Positions 37,824 to 50,700 of a stretch of DNA of 64,000 nucleotides are shown piece after piece. Position 1 is the stretch's first letter. Every line of letters starts with the position of its first letter. The position numbers and the translations under genes were made by a program. The notes under the pieces were generated by a model, which did no database searches, was not told where the DNA came from, and worked only from the letters and a program-made list of their open reading frames with translations. The DNA is from Siniperca chuatsi. Its lineage: Eukaryota > Chordata > Actinopteri > Centrarchiformes > Sinipercidae. The stretch is taken from assembly GCF_020085105.1 (NCBI RefSeq), contig NC_058056.1, positions 13,896,929 through 13,960,928 of the forward strand, read 5' to 3'.

Positions 37824-39672
37824 GTGGCTACCTAAATGATCCTAAATAAGATAGATGACAAGGATAAAGCAAATCATAATCGGCATTTTGCACAATGGAA
37901 CATAATAGTCTGAAGAGAACAAGGGACAACATACAGAGCTCCTGCTTCCATCGCCTGGAGCAGCACACCTAGTTGAGAGCAATTAAAATGAGAGGATTCA
38001 ATTTTGTCAAACAACAGGAACCTAAGATAAATCTTGCATCTCATTTTCCAGCAGAGGACACTCCCTCACGCCGGTGCTATCATGTTTGTTATGCTATTTT
38101 TAAGAAACAGCTGGCTACTGACGGAGTTGGTAAAACAACCCCCTTCCACTAGTGAAGCTAATCCCAATCATGTCAGTGTGACACCCAGGGGTGAGAGAGA
38201 GGGGGAGTCGGGTGAGACTGGGAATGAAAGATGGCCTCAGACTGTGGTGTCGGTGGAAAATTTAGACAGAGCAGGGGGGGCAAAACAACACGCCTCTGCA
38301 TGGTTTCCATGTGGGAGAAATCCACTTACTTGAACTGATAAAGATTTAATTAACACAAGACTCTGCAATTACTCCATAATTAAAGTAATTTGTCCCCTTG
38401 TTTGGATGAGTAGGCAAGACGCCACATGTGCCTCTGTAAGAGCAGATGAGAGAAAGAGGGCATCAGAGGCTCAAAGAGGTAGACTCCTAATGTTTGAATT
38501 TAATGCTTGGTTTTCCAAAACTATTTTCCCCTCATATGTTCTAATAAAATATTTGTATCAGCTTCTCTTCTCTATCAGCCTGTGTTTATTTGACTTTTAT
38601 TTGACAACTCATTTGTTATTCATTGAGAAAGTAATAAGCTGAGTAGGCTGAGTACAAAGTATCATCAAGAGCCACATGAAATAGTAAATAGGCCTGATAT
38701 AATCATAATCCTCTTCAAACTGCACTGCATACAGCTTGAATTGTGTAATTTTGCCCCTGCAAAGCTTGCTGAAAGCTAAAGCAGAAAAACATACCTCCAA
38801 AAATGTGATGATTGTGATGATTTGACAAGATCAAATTGCATGAATCATGAGTGAGAGTCCTGTGTGAGGTGTTTGACCTTGGGCGTGGATAAAGAAAGGT
38901 GAACCCAACTTAGAGCAAAATGTCAGTGCAGCGTCAGTAAGTGACGAAAACAGTCTCCGTAACAAATAGTGACTAACCACACAAGACAGAAATAGTGAGG
39001 AATTAACAACATCGTCCAATATATGCCACCGTGCCGTGGCAGTCCAATTTGCCGGAAGATAAAAAAAAAAGGCTGCCAAGTTTACTATATTAAAAACCAG
39101 GGAGACAAATGTGTCTTGTGTTTGCTTCTGAGGGTTGTATGTGCTGTTACTTAATTTACACGAGGGGAAGAGCACTATCTCTTATTTACAGATGATGATC
39201 TGCATATAATTTGCCTCAGTTGCATGCTGGGTAATTGAGGTAAATATCACACAGCCTTCAACTTGCCAGCTAAGGTGTCCTGCTGATAGCTTGGCACACA
39301 GCCCGCAGCCACCTGTGGCATTTCACATGTTGGGTCTCGGGGCAGACAGGGCTCAAAGAAACACAGAACTAAAGCTGAACCCTTTAAAACAGCTAGTTGA
39401 AGGTATCTTCTGCTATGTGACAGCTGGGTGATAGACAGCTGTTGCACATTATATTCCAACCCACATATTGCTGGCTGTTGTCAGGTGAAAACCTCCAATC
39501 TAAAAAATGTCTACCCAAGAAAATTATTTGATCACTACTCACTACTACTACATTTAGCTGTTAAAATGTTGTTGTTTTTTATGGGTATTTAGTAAAAAAT
39601 ATTATTGCACCGTTATTACTATGCAGGTAGCCTCTTTCTATGCTTTGAATTTTGTGAAAGACTCATTACTCT

Positions 39673-40028
39673 TTAAAGGGGCACTCCACGAATTTTACAC
39701 AAGGATAGTTTACGAGGAGTACTACTTACCAGTTGTATAACATATTCTGTGGCTGTAGTGGGAGGTTTCCAAAGTTAAAAAAAAAATAACCCCAACAATG
39801 TCTAATGAAAGACGCCATTGAGTTGCATTATGGGAAATGTAGAATTCAGTGTTTTTAGACCTTTACCCATTCTATAGGAACTAAAAGTCAAGATATCTCG
39901 GCCCTCCTGCTTTGATTTTTTATTTTATTTTATTTTTTAAAATATTTTTGTCTCTTGTGAGTCCCCCAACTTTATGTTACTTATATAACTTTTAAGTGCA
40001 ATGCTAAATTGATGGAGTACCCCTTTAA
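39673..40028. mobile_element. Short TTAA-flanked DNA transposon, copy B
   Basis: The left end TTAAAGGGGCACTCCA and the right end TGGAGTACCCCTTTAA form a near-perfect inverted repeat (one mismatch in 16), with TTAA at both outer edges, the target site of piggyBac-type transposition. Internal blocks match the copy at 23,230-23,648. About 356 bp, no coding capacity, so a MITE. Confidence 0.8.
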
Positions 40029-41742
40029 TATAAAGTTTATTCACTGACATACCATTTCAACACTTCACTTATTCCATAAGCAAATTGTCTAAATGTCAGA
40101 GCTGTGTACCTCATGCACCATTTCCTGATCTGTCCTGATTAAATGAACAAGATGTGAAGATTGAAAAGGACGGACGGTGGTTTGTGTCCCCCCTGCATTG
40201 CTTTGCTCCTGCAAGATGGGCCTTGGGTAAATATAAGTGAGTTATTTATCCAAAGAGAAACTTTTAAGTACAAGTATAATGCAACTGATGCAGCTGAAAA
40301 ACACGATGCTATAAAATTGAGTTGTGTGGCTGTGAAAAGTGTAAGAAGTTAATTAGGTTTAAAAAGGTGATGATAGAAGTAACAAGGTTTGTGTCACTCT
40401 ATTAGAAAGACCAGCGTCGGTTTAGCACATGAACCTTACTTTCTCATCCAGGAAGCTGGTTCAAGAAAAAAAAAATTGTATCATTCCTCTTTATTTGCAT
40501 AACCCTGCCCTGCTTAAGGCAGGGGAGCCACCAAGTGATCTCAAAATTAGCATGCTGTCACCTTCAGTGTCTCTTCTGTCATTCAGAAAAACAGGCAAGT
40601 GTGCAGACATATGAACCCATCTCACATCTACTGCAGAAATGTTAATTAGGAAGCAAGGCATCCCACGGCTCCATTCCTCTCCAAACGCCTAACTGACATG
40701 TTATGTATTTAAATCCCTTTCATGTGCCCTTATTATAGAGGAGATGAAGTCACATGCGAATGATGGAAATGTCATCATCATCATGGTACAATATTTTTGC
40801 ATGCACATAAAAATAAAGGCTAAATATTGCTCACAACTGTGCATGTGTCAGCCATGCCTGATGCAAGGATTTAAATCTGAAATAAATCTACTGTTCTAAG
40901 AACAGTATAATTAATTTGAAAAAAAAGCAAAAGCAAAGACATTTGGAATGTTAAAAACTAATCAGTAAATGTCCAACTTTAAATATATAGCCTACATACA
41001 GTACATCTCCTCTGGTAGCGTAATTGTACATATAGAGGATTTTCAGGCATCTATGGGCATGACAATTTAGCAAATTCAATTTCTGTTGTTTCAAATATAT
41101 TTGTGATGTATTAATACCCAGTCTTTTTCATAATAAACATCAAACTTCCATTTCTTTGCTCTGTGTTTGTGGCCATTGGATGCCGCAGGCTCAGTGGTTT
41201 GGTGGACTTAGTTCCAACATCTCTATTGTTGAGGAAATAGTGCCCTCTTGTGGCTTCAGAGGAAAACTATACCCAGCACTGAACACCAGGGAATGATGCT
41301 CATGCAGTAGTTTTCTATGGTAAATATTAAGATGAGGCTGATAAGATAGAACATGAAATGTGAATAAAACAGACTTCAAGAAAAATGTGTCCCTTATCTA
41401 AAAAAAAAAAATGCTGTTTGATAGAGCTATCAAAACCCAGAGCCATTTTGGTGACCAAGATAGCAGGGAAATGCTCATACTGAGAAATGATGAAACCAAT
41501 ATGTAATTGTGATTAAACATTACTGCTATGTTGTGCATACATAGCTGAGACAACTGGAGTTCAAAAGCAGTAGCCTTACAAAAGGAACAAATCCCCATCA
41601 AATGCACATACCTTTTTAAAAATCACTGAATCATTAGCACAGCCTCATCTATGTGTGTGAAATTTTACACAACTGTCAGATTTTAAGAAGGTCTAAAATC
41701 AGAGAGACAACCAACTCACTTTAGGTTCTTTTTAAAAAATGT

Positions 41743-41748
41743 TTTATT
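41743..41748 (-). terminator. PELI2: Candidate PELI2 polyadenylation signal
   Basis: AATAAA on the gene strand. About 25-40 nt downstream lies the GU-rich text GTGAGTTGGTTGTCTCTCTG, a good downstream element. This gives a 3' UTR of about 2.4 kb. Another AATAAA at 42,240-42,245 is an alternative. Confidence 0.5.
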
Positions 41749-44127
41749 CTTTGCAAAGGAGGCATTGGGAGCATCAGTGCGTTCTATGGCTTGTGTACAG
41801 AGTTCCTGTAGGAGACAAAATCATAGAACAAGCCCTTGGGTGAACTGAGGGCCCCACCCATGTTTACCAAGGAGGAATGTTTGAGGCAGCTACTCTGCAG
41901 CTGTTACAGAACACAGTCTTAAGCAATGGGCACAGTGTTTGAGCTGAAAGTGTTGGAAAGGAATGCTACTGTATAGTATGTGGCCTAGTACTTGACCCTG
42001 CTCAGCAGTTACATTTAATCTGAAGAAATCAAGCCATTCAGAAATGCTCTGTGGTACGAGTAAAGTGTAATGCTGCTGACTACTTTTAAGAATGCTAGGT
42101 ATGTTTCTCTTAGGAAGGAACCAAAAAAGAAAAATACTCCAGCCGTCCACCACTGCTGTTGAGATCATATCTATTTTTGTGAAGTCCAGAAGCCTAACTT
42201 AATCAAGGTGGATTTTGCCCCTCAACTATACCTCTGAGTTTTATTCATCATAATGCAACGTGGAAGAAAATCTGAATGTTACAATAGGAAATTTACCCTC
42301 AACATCTCAGAATTTGAATGCTCAATATCGTGGCAGAATTAATGCCTTCAACTACACTCTACATATGGGCACAGTCTGATAAGCTAACATCACAGAAAAA
42401 TGCACAGATTCATCCCAGATTCTTTAGTTACAATTCATCTGCTGCTTTGTTTTGAATGTGACTCATCTACACACAACAGAACTTACCAAATTTGGCAAGG
42501 TGTGCGATAATATCATTATTCCCATGGAGCTGGTTGCGAGCAATTGAACAGCCTCGACTGTAATCCAGAGCTGTCAACATTCCACCATAGCAGCAGTTTG
42601 GGTTTAGGATTGTTTACAGAAACACTTTGGATCGGAGAGAGTGGTTGTTACATCTTGCATGTGGAGAGAAAACAGCTCTTCCTTATATTTGGTATAATCT
42701 CTGGATGCTGCTGAGACTGTGCCCAGGTTTGACAGCGTACAAATCATTGGATCAGACCCAGCATGGGATAAAGCTAACGACAGTGCAGATTGAATACAGT
42801 ACTTGTGTGGGGTAGGGGCACAGCTAGCTAGCAAGCTAGCGAGCACGTGTGGTTGATGCATACTGGTAGTACAGCCCCAATGTTGTCTTTCACTGCAAAT
42901 AGGCCTTACCTATACATTTAACAGCACAGCCATTGAGAAAGCAAGTTGTATAATTAAAGCACGACCAGTGAGGAGAGTCAATGTGTTTCAGTACATTCAT
43001 TGTCAAACCCTGCGATGTTGGTTTAATTCCTGTGTTCTCTCTGGTAGCGTTTTTGGGTGGTGGGCGAGATCATAGAAAGGGGATTGGGGTGAAATGATGC
43101 AGGGCGATTTAAACAAAGCCCAAGGGCACCCACACAGTCCAACCCACACACACAATCACACATGCATGCACACACACTCAAACATTCTCACACACAGGAG
43201 AAAAATATATTAACATTTGCATTACAAAACAGTACAAGGGCCTCAGTGTAGTAAAATACCTCTTCTGTCAGATAAAAATGTGGAGAAGAATACATGTGGG
43301 TTGTCATTTCCTTATGTCTTATGTATGCAAAACTATCTCTCCCTTTGCCTTCAACAAAATATCTTTTCTCATTTATGAAAAATATTCCCACAGTTTAATG
43401 GGATTTGAGGCACTGGATTATATTTCTATACAAGTCTTTTTCCCCTCCTTAAAGTTTGTTCAGCAAATCAAAGTCGAATCTGGAGAGCTACATGATCTAG
43501 ATGCCATTAGGGGTTCAGGGACGAGAGGGCGATGGGGAGCACTTAACTAGTTAGCCATTAGACCCCAACTTTCTCCTGGCTTTTCTCCCAGCCAACAGTC
43601 CAGCTGTCTGGCTCTGTAAAAACTTTGTCTCACCAGGAACTGAACTATAAACCCTCCTACAGTTTTCATTCCCAAAAGACCAAACTACACCACTGTTATC
43701 TGGTTCAGTCTGATTCATAAGTAAAATCTATTCATTCCTTCTACAACTTTAATTATATGGCCCTCTGATGGAAAACCAGCAGCCATTGTAGTTTAAAACA
43801 GCCCAGCGCTGGAGCCTTATTTAAAGCGGTAGGTTTTTTGGGGCAGCTGAAACAGTATTTCATTCTGGAGGAGCCAGGCATCTGTGGTCCAGTGTGCTCC
43901 ACATCTCTGTATCCCACAGTGGCCATCCAAACAGCCACAAGAGGCCCTGAACAATCTAATGGCTCTCTGTTGTGCAGAATCCACAGTATATGACCAGAAC
44001 TTGAGAAGACTTACTCCTTTCCACAGCTGGCTTACATGAACAAAAGAAAGCACAAAATAATCTGAACAGTTTCACAGCATGTTGGCATTCCTGTCTAATC
44101 TTCTTTGCCAGAGCAGGACCCTTCAGC
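41749..44127 (-). other. PELI2: Presumed 3' UTR of PELI2
   Basis: Non-coding sequence between the PELI2 stop and the favoured AATAAA. Extent inferred from the signal only. Human PELI2 also has a long 3' UTR. No repeat element recognised. Confidence 0.4.
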
Positions 44128-44706
44128 TCAGTCCACCGGGCCCTGGAAGATTAGCTTGGAACAGCCCTGAGTGAGACCGAGCTGGGTGGCACAGAAGGGG
44201 CAGGCGGCGTGGAAGGCGTGGGTGCCATGGGGCAGAGGGATCTCCGCCCAGTACTTGACTGACTTCTCCGAACACACGTGTCCACATGGCACGAAGGCAT
44301 GCGTGGGCGCACCTGTGTCCACATAGAAGGCCGGCTCACAGCCCAGCCACAGTGGTACATAGGGCCCGACCACCCGGCACATGGGACACTCTCGCTGAGT
44401 GTTGGGCTCCTGCTCTGAACGGTGGCCCCAGTTGTGGTAACCGTGCACATGGCCACAGGCCAAGTAGACCCAAGGCTGCTTGTCCTCCAGAGAGGAGAGG
44501 GCACGGCTGCGTTGCATGCTGGGGAAGGCGAGCGTGTTGAGACCTACGGGGCACTGGGGCCGCGCTGCGTTGATCTCCTGCCTGAGAGCCTCCAGATGCT
44601 TTTGGGTGGGAGTGTGAAAGAGGCCTTCTGCAGTACGCCACAGCAAAGTGGCTCCACATAGATCCACCAGGGAGCCGTCCTGCAGTATATTACTCTCAAT
44701 CTCCAC
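44128..44706 (-). CDS. PELI2: PELI2 exon 6 (RING-like domain, stop)
   Basis: Encodes residues 233-424 from VEIESNILQDGS to IFQGPVD and TGA at 44,128-44,130. It carries the whole RING-like domain. Between LAFPSM and DKQPW the fish protein is about four residues longer than human and serine-rich. The exon is GC-richer than its surroundings, which produces long shadow frames on the other strand. Confidence 0.97.
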   Translation of the reverse strand: MEIESNILQDGSLVDLCGATLLWRTAEGLFHTPTQKHLEALRQEINAARPQCPVGLNTLAFPSMQRSRALSSLEDKQPWVYLACGHVHGYHNWGHRSEQEPNTQRECPMCRVVGPYVPLWLGCEPAFYVDTGAPTHAFVPCGHVCSEKSVKYWAEIPLPHGTHAFHAACPFCATQLGLTQGCSKLIFQGPVD

Positions 44707-47700
44707 CTGCAGAGGGTGAGACACACATTTAGTTTCACTTAGCAAAAAAAAAAGAAAGAAGAAAGAATGCTTATGTCATGCATGTCATATTCTATTTGTG
44801 AATTGAGAAACATCTGCTTAATACTCTGTGATGCTTCAATTACTGTATGTATGGAGCTACTGACCAGTTTGCCTGGGGTCTGTGCTGAGCGGGTCTCTCT
44901 CAGTGTGTAAACATCCCCACAAACAGAGATCTCTCTCCAGACGCCAGGCTTCGACTCTTCCGTGAACCCACCCTTAGGGTGCATTACCAGCACGCCATTG
45001 GTTGTTAGTCCGTCCATGTGACCGTCAGGGTTCTTCCATTTTGCGGCTTTTTCCTGTAGACAGGACATAGATGATGGTGCAAACTGACATGCTGTCCTAC
45101 TTGTTTATCTGGTTAGAACTTATAGATTTAAAGACACAAACTGAATATCCAACCTTACATTCAGACAGCAGCATAAATAGAGATACCGTATATATGTCAT
45201 AGTACACTAAATAGTAATTACCCCAAGGAAGATGTTTTTGGAAGAATCAAAACCAGCTGCGTAGATGCGAGCAGTGTAGGGCGGGTTACGCTCACAGACA
45301 ACTCGGCAGGCAAAACGGGAGATGGTGCTCTGTGTGATCGGAGTCTCCTCTCCCTCCTGGCCTCCGGCTATTGTGTCAGTCACCACAAAGTCTATGGGAC
45401 TCTCAGTGGAACGCCCAATCTACAAACCAACACAGTAATTTATCAATATCATGCTATATTATTATATGGTTTCTTGTGAACTCTTGTCAATATATTGGCA
45501 TGGATGAAAAGAAGTTTCTTTTTAATTCCCTGCAGACATTTGAACTCTGAACTGTTCTGCTTCCCGGCAGTTCAGTCACTTGCCAGTTTGTGGCGGGTTG
45601 AAATTTGAATGACAGCGCTCAAGATCATGTGGCTGTGTGTGTGTGTGGTAAAAATGCTGAGACACGACACACTTTGGTACACAAAATGCCAAAAAAAGTC
45701 ATACAGCAGCATGCTGTTATATTAGTGCACCTCTGAAGAGAATCCAAGTTTCTATTTTTTTCTCTAAAATATTCTCAAAATCTCAAATTGTCCTAAAGTC
45801 CTATTTTTTGAATGTTTTTCCCCGTCTCTGCTGTGTCTGTGTTTCTTCACAGACACATGGACACAATACAGGGCTGAATGTGAAGCACGTGTCTGCAGTG
45901 CTAACTAACCCTCTGGTCACCATCTCCTTGCTGTACATTCAGATTAATGCTACAAACAGAACAGTTGACAGTACACAAGCAGATCACATGCACTCACTCG
46001 TGGAGTTTGTTTGTACAAACAACTAAATGTGCATAGAAGGCATAGCTGTAAATATTCTTAAATGTAGAGCTGAAAGGTTCAGTCAATTAAACTATGTCAA
46101 TCGACAGAATAAAGCGTCCAGTCATTTCAAGAAAAAAAAAAAAAGCAAAACATTAACTGATTACAGCTTCTCAAATGTAAGGTTTTGATGCTTTTCTTCA
46201 TATATATAGTAAATGATATATGTTTGGGTTAGGACTGCAAAAAAAGTACAGTAAAACCAAGCCATATAAAACAAGCAATTTGAATACATCTCTTTGGGCT
46301 CTGGGAAATTATAAAGGATCCATAATGAAAGTAATTGTTAGTTGCAGCTCTAATTAAAAGTAGAGGATTCAACAGGTTATTCAAAAGCATCGTACATAAA
46401 ATCCTAAAAAAGGCAACAAGGTCATTTTTACCTGAAACATGTCTGTGTCTTTATCATGGCTGTACTCCACCACTACCGTCTGGTTTCTGGACAGTGTGTA
46501 GGAGATGCTGTGTTGGCCTTTACAGTTCACGGCCTGAAATATAACAAACCACTCATTACAAACATGCTACACATTGTGACACCATATCAAAACACAACAA
46601 ATAGATAGTTTAACAATCTACGTATAAGAACACCAACAACAAAGGAGAGTTAATGATTACCATATACCCTATGAAATCATTGCATCATTGCTGCAGTTAA
46701 ATTACAGAACAGGGCAAAACAACAAAGACTCAACAACAACTATAATGCTTGTTGGAAGAGAATATATATTTGTCCTCATTTTCACCCTGTTATTTACAAC
46801 AAAAATATTCTCAGGCTTTTTATTACAATAGATTATTACTGTGTTTTTTTATAGTAGACATTAAAGCAAGAAGACTTCATTATAATTCCTAGATGTGTGG
46901 CAGGAATTTCTGGTAGAGGAACAGAGAGGAGCATGTAAAGTCACACTCCCATGATAGTGACCATAAACTAGTGCCCACTGGCCTCAGTTAACATAAGCTC
47001 GTCTACCAGCTGAACTGCCTCAGTCAGTGTAGTGACGGAGGGTGGGTTAAAGCCACTCAGGCCCAGCTCCCATCAACACTTTACCACATGCCACTATCAT
47101 CCCTCTATAATCTGCAAATTCCATTTCCCAAACCCCCACCCCTCCACCCCCGTCACGTGCAAGAGGGAAAGAGAAAGTGGGTCATCAGCGCTACCACACT
47201 CTACTGTAACCTCAGAGATAGACGGGGACAAATGTCATCATCACATGCAGTCTTGTCTCCACTGCGCTGCTACAAACAAATGGTGCTCCACCTGTTCAGC
47301 AGCTAAAACAAGTTTATACACACTCCAAACAGAAACATGTATAAGCACAACACCACACCCCCAAAATGTCACACGCCCCCCTCCCTCAGGTGAAGGAGTG
47401 AAAATAAAAAACAGCCATGGGCCATGCAACCCCCAAAGGAAGGCCAATGCAAACAATCACACATGCACAAATGCAGTAATTGAGATCAAGTGGGGAGATG
47501 AGAAAGCAGGGGCAGGATTTGAATATGAGGCTGGCAGTGGCATTGTGGGAGCTCCTCATTATCCGTCATGAACACCAGAGTGTGCACAGACACGTGAGCT
47601 TTCCCTCTCAGCTTCTGAGCCACAGAGCATTCTCAGTTCATTCGTACGAGGCTGCCACACTGTGAGGGAGCTGGGGCAGGTTGGGGGACTGAAAAGAAAG

Positions 47701-50700
47701 TAATAGAAAAAGGGGGAGATGGCTTTGTTCACTTTACTCCTTACTCGAAAACAAGGCTCTCCCCAAATCAAGCTCACTACATTGCTAGTCTCCAAGGAAT
47801 GGCTATTTTTGACCTTGTGTACAGCTGGGAGTGCAAGGTCAGGCAACTGCAACAACTTGGTAACAGGGTGGCAGAGAGGAAGAGCGATGAAAGGGGAAGA
47901 ATCTCACAGCAGTTCCTATCTCTGAAACAGTACGTGACTAATTGTGCAAATAGTGCTCTTTGCACAGTTGAGCTGTGCAGTTAAAACAGCCAGGTTCCAA
48001 TACAACATGGTTTTCTGAGCAAACTGTCTGAGAAACAATTTGTAGTGTGGAGCAGCAGAAACATTTAGCCATATTTCATACACCACTGCAGCACAACATT
48101 CAGCTCAAACTCGAACGAAATGATGCACAATCTCTGCAATGAAAAAGCATCTGTCACAGAAAAACCTCTAAGCAGATATCAGGAGTCAAGTTCCACAATG
48201 TGAGAGTAACATGAACCAGAGGGCCTTTGCCCAATGAGCTAAACTCCCAACAAATGTCTGGAATATTGGCCTCTGAAAGGTGCAGAGGTAAGCACGTCCT
48301 CCAGCTTGTTTAGCAGTTTTGCTTGGGAACCAAAGGCAGGAATGCAGGAAGGCAGACATGTTATACTCGACGGGGCAGTTTCTGGCAGGCACTCCGCTGC
48401 AAAGAAAAGCTTTGAGGCCCGGCTAGAAACTACGCTTATTGTACTGGAAATGTCAACATTAAGGTCTGCCAACAATAATGTAAAGGAGTTTACTGCACGT
48501 TCCATAAGCTACATTCTGCTGCTCTGTTTTGTTTTTCAAGATTTTCCTTCAGCTGTGATTCCTCTGCCTTTAATCAGCTGAGTTCAATCACAATATGAAC
48601 ACAAAACTGCCTTGTATATTGACAAAATTACTCATCATCCTTCGTCTCAGCTAATCAGTTGCATGCTTATATACGTTTTTGTCTAAAATATACATCAAAA
48701 GACAAGCAGACAATTGTTCATTCTCACTGAGAGTCTGTTCAATGAATCACTTATTCATCCTCTGATATATTCTGTACCTTGCTGGCCTGGGGTGTGTTGA
48801 GGATGTGCACAGTGCTTGGCTTAACACCATTGGCTTTGGTCCTCCTGTATAGCGCAAATCTGCTTTTCCGTCTACCTCGATCTCCATTGGGCAGAGAGCC
48901 ATTGTACCTGTCACAGAAGGGGGGTGGGGGTGGAGAGAAGGACAGCAAATTCACAGTTCCATTTTTTATGAAAATGTTTTTGTAGCTGCAAAAAGACGTG
49001 TCTGATGAGATTTCCAGGCAAAATTCATTCTTGTAATCACATAACAAGTAAACATGGGGAATTAGAAACATTCATGCATTTTGAAAAGGAGCTTTGCAAT
49101 GCATTACATCACTGGCAATCTAATGCACCCTATTAGCAATCTAAGCGTTACCTTGGATAATGTCTCTTATTACATAATGCACTCTGGTACTGGTGATTTC
49201 AGTGAGCCAACTCTGTGTAAACTGCAGCTGTTCTTTTGCTCTGTGTCCCAGGCAGGAGCAGGTTTTAAGATGCACGTCAGGTTTGCGATCACTTTGGGAA
49301 CAAACAGTCTGGGTGAAGAAGTGGCTCACATGACTGAAACACATTCTCTCATAGCTGAATTTTATAAACCAACACAGAAAGCTCCAAGATCTCAATTTTA
49401 AAGACTCAGCACGGCCAGAAGAGCATCTAAGAGCATTCTCTGTTTTCACTTCTCAATACCAGATTCCAGTTTTGCCCTTCAGTCTGCTGTGAGGCACCTA
49501 GCCTAGCAGCTCCTTGTGAATGAAGAAGCCCCTTCCGGTAGGACTGGTCCTCTCCCTATCCACCAGCTGGTTCCTACAGCTGGGACACCCCATGCTCTAC
49601 TCCCATCCAACACACAGACCTTCTGTCACACACTCGCATGTGACCACAGTGTACTGAACAGGCACTTTGCACAACGGAGATATCTCTACTAAGAGCCTCA
49701 ATTTTGCAGAGCAATGCATATGATGAGGGAATGAACTCCAACCAACCACTACATAGTCTGACATTTTTCCTCTTTGTTGCAACACAAATGCAACAGTAGC
49801 AACAAGAGCCTCTTTTTTGCTCCTCCCTCCCTCCCTCCCTCCCTCCCTCCAAAGCTAGTCCACCTGTCCCATGTCTCCACACGGCTGGCCAGGCATGGAA
49901 ACACATGGTCCCAGTCAGCACAGTGCACAAAGCTGGCCTGTAGGACAAGCCACCCACAGAGAGCTAGAGAGGCACTGGGTGATGCTGTGGACAAAACTAC
50001 AACTAATACACTGACAGCAGGAGGAAAATGACTAAATAATAGTGGATACATAATTGTGTTAGTGTTTTAAACTGTTCACTATTGCTTTTATTTCTTGCTG
50101 ATTATTGTCTATAATAGTGGTTTTCTTTCTCTGCGCCTAAGTTATGTTTATTAATCAGAATTTATATATATTGATCCTATGTGGTCTTGATCCTAAAGAA
50201 GATCCATATGGAATAGAAATACTGATAATCTCTCATTAATAAAACACACTTTTGAAGCTAATTTGACAGTGTGCTGACTCTATACTCCAGTTTCAATTTC
50301 ATTAGACCTGTCCTAGAAACTCACTACCTAAATAAAGAGCAGCTAGGCCTATATATTGTTCAGATTTCTTTTTAGTTTGAGGGGGGGCTATCTGCTGGAT
50401 ACCTGCGCCTGGATGTCTCACATACAACACACAATAAGATGATATGCAGCTTAGCATTTTCACCATGATGAATTCCAACTGCAGAATATAACCCTGGCTC
50501 TCTGAGAAATGCCACACATGCCTTCTATTATTCATCATTACATTGGAGGAACAATATTCTGTCAGCTAGGAACCGCCACCGTCACATTAGCTAGGACAGG
50601 TTCTTTAAAGCTACGCTCCAACTAATTGTGATCGCTTTCCCTTTTGACCTGTGCCAGACAGACAGCGGATTTACCTTCCAATACTTAGGAGCAGGGATTA

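Larger units (their letters stand above)
34601..41742. other. Intergenic region between TMEM260 promoter and PELI2 3' end
   Basis: No coding exon supported. It contains a short TTA repeat (about 34,750-34,767), a possible reverse-transcriptase relic (37.6-37.8 kb), one TTAA-type transposon (39.67-40.03 kb), a CA repeat at 36.06 kb, and much AT-rich unique sequence. Confidence 0.65.

Noticed and set aside
42823..42846. GCTAGCTAGCAAGCTAGC palindromic text
   Set aside because: A short tetranucleotide-type repeat in the PELI2 3' UTR, likely chance.
43817..44053. 78-codon minus frame just downstream of PELI2
   Set aside because: It lies in the presumed 3' UTR after an in-frame stop, with no domain or splice signals.
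44286..44661. Open frames on the plus strand and alternate minus frames over PELI2 exon 6
   Set aside because: Shadows of a GC-rich conserved coding exon; the true frame has the RING-like cysteines.
47032..47571. 179-codon plus-strand frame in PELI2 intron 2
   Set aside because: No domain, low-complexity Thr/His/Pro composition, lies in an intron with no splice or promoter context.
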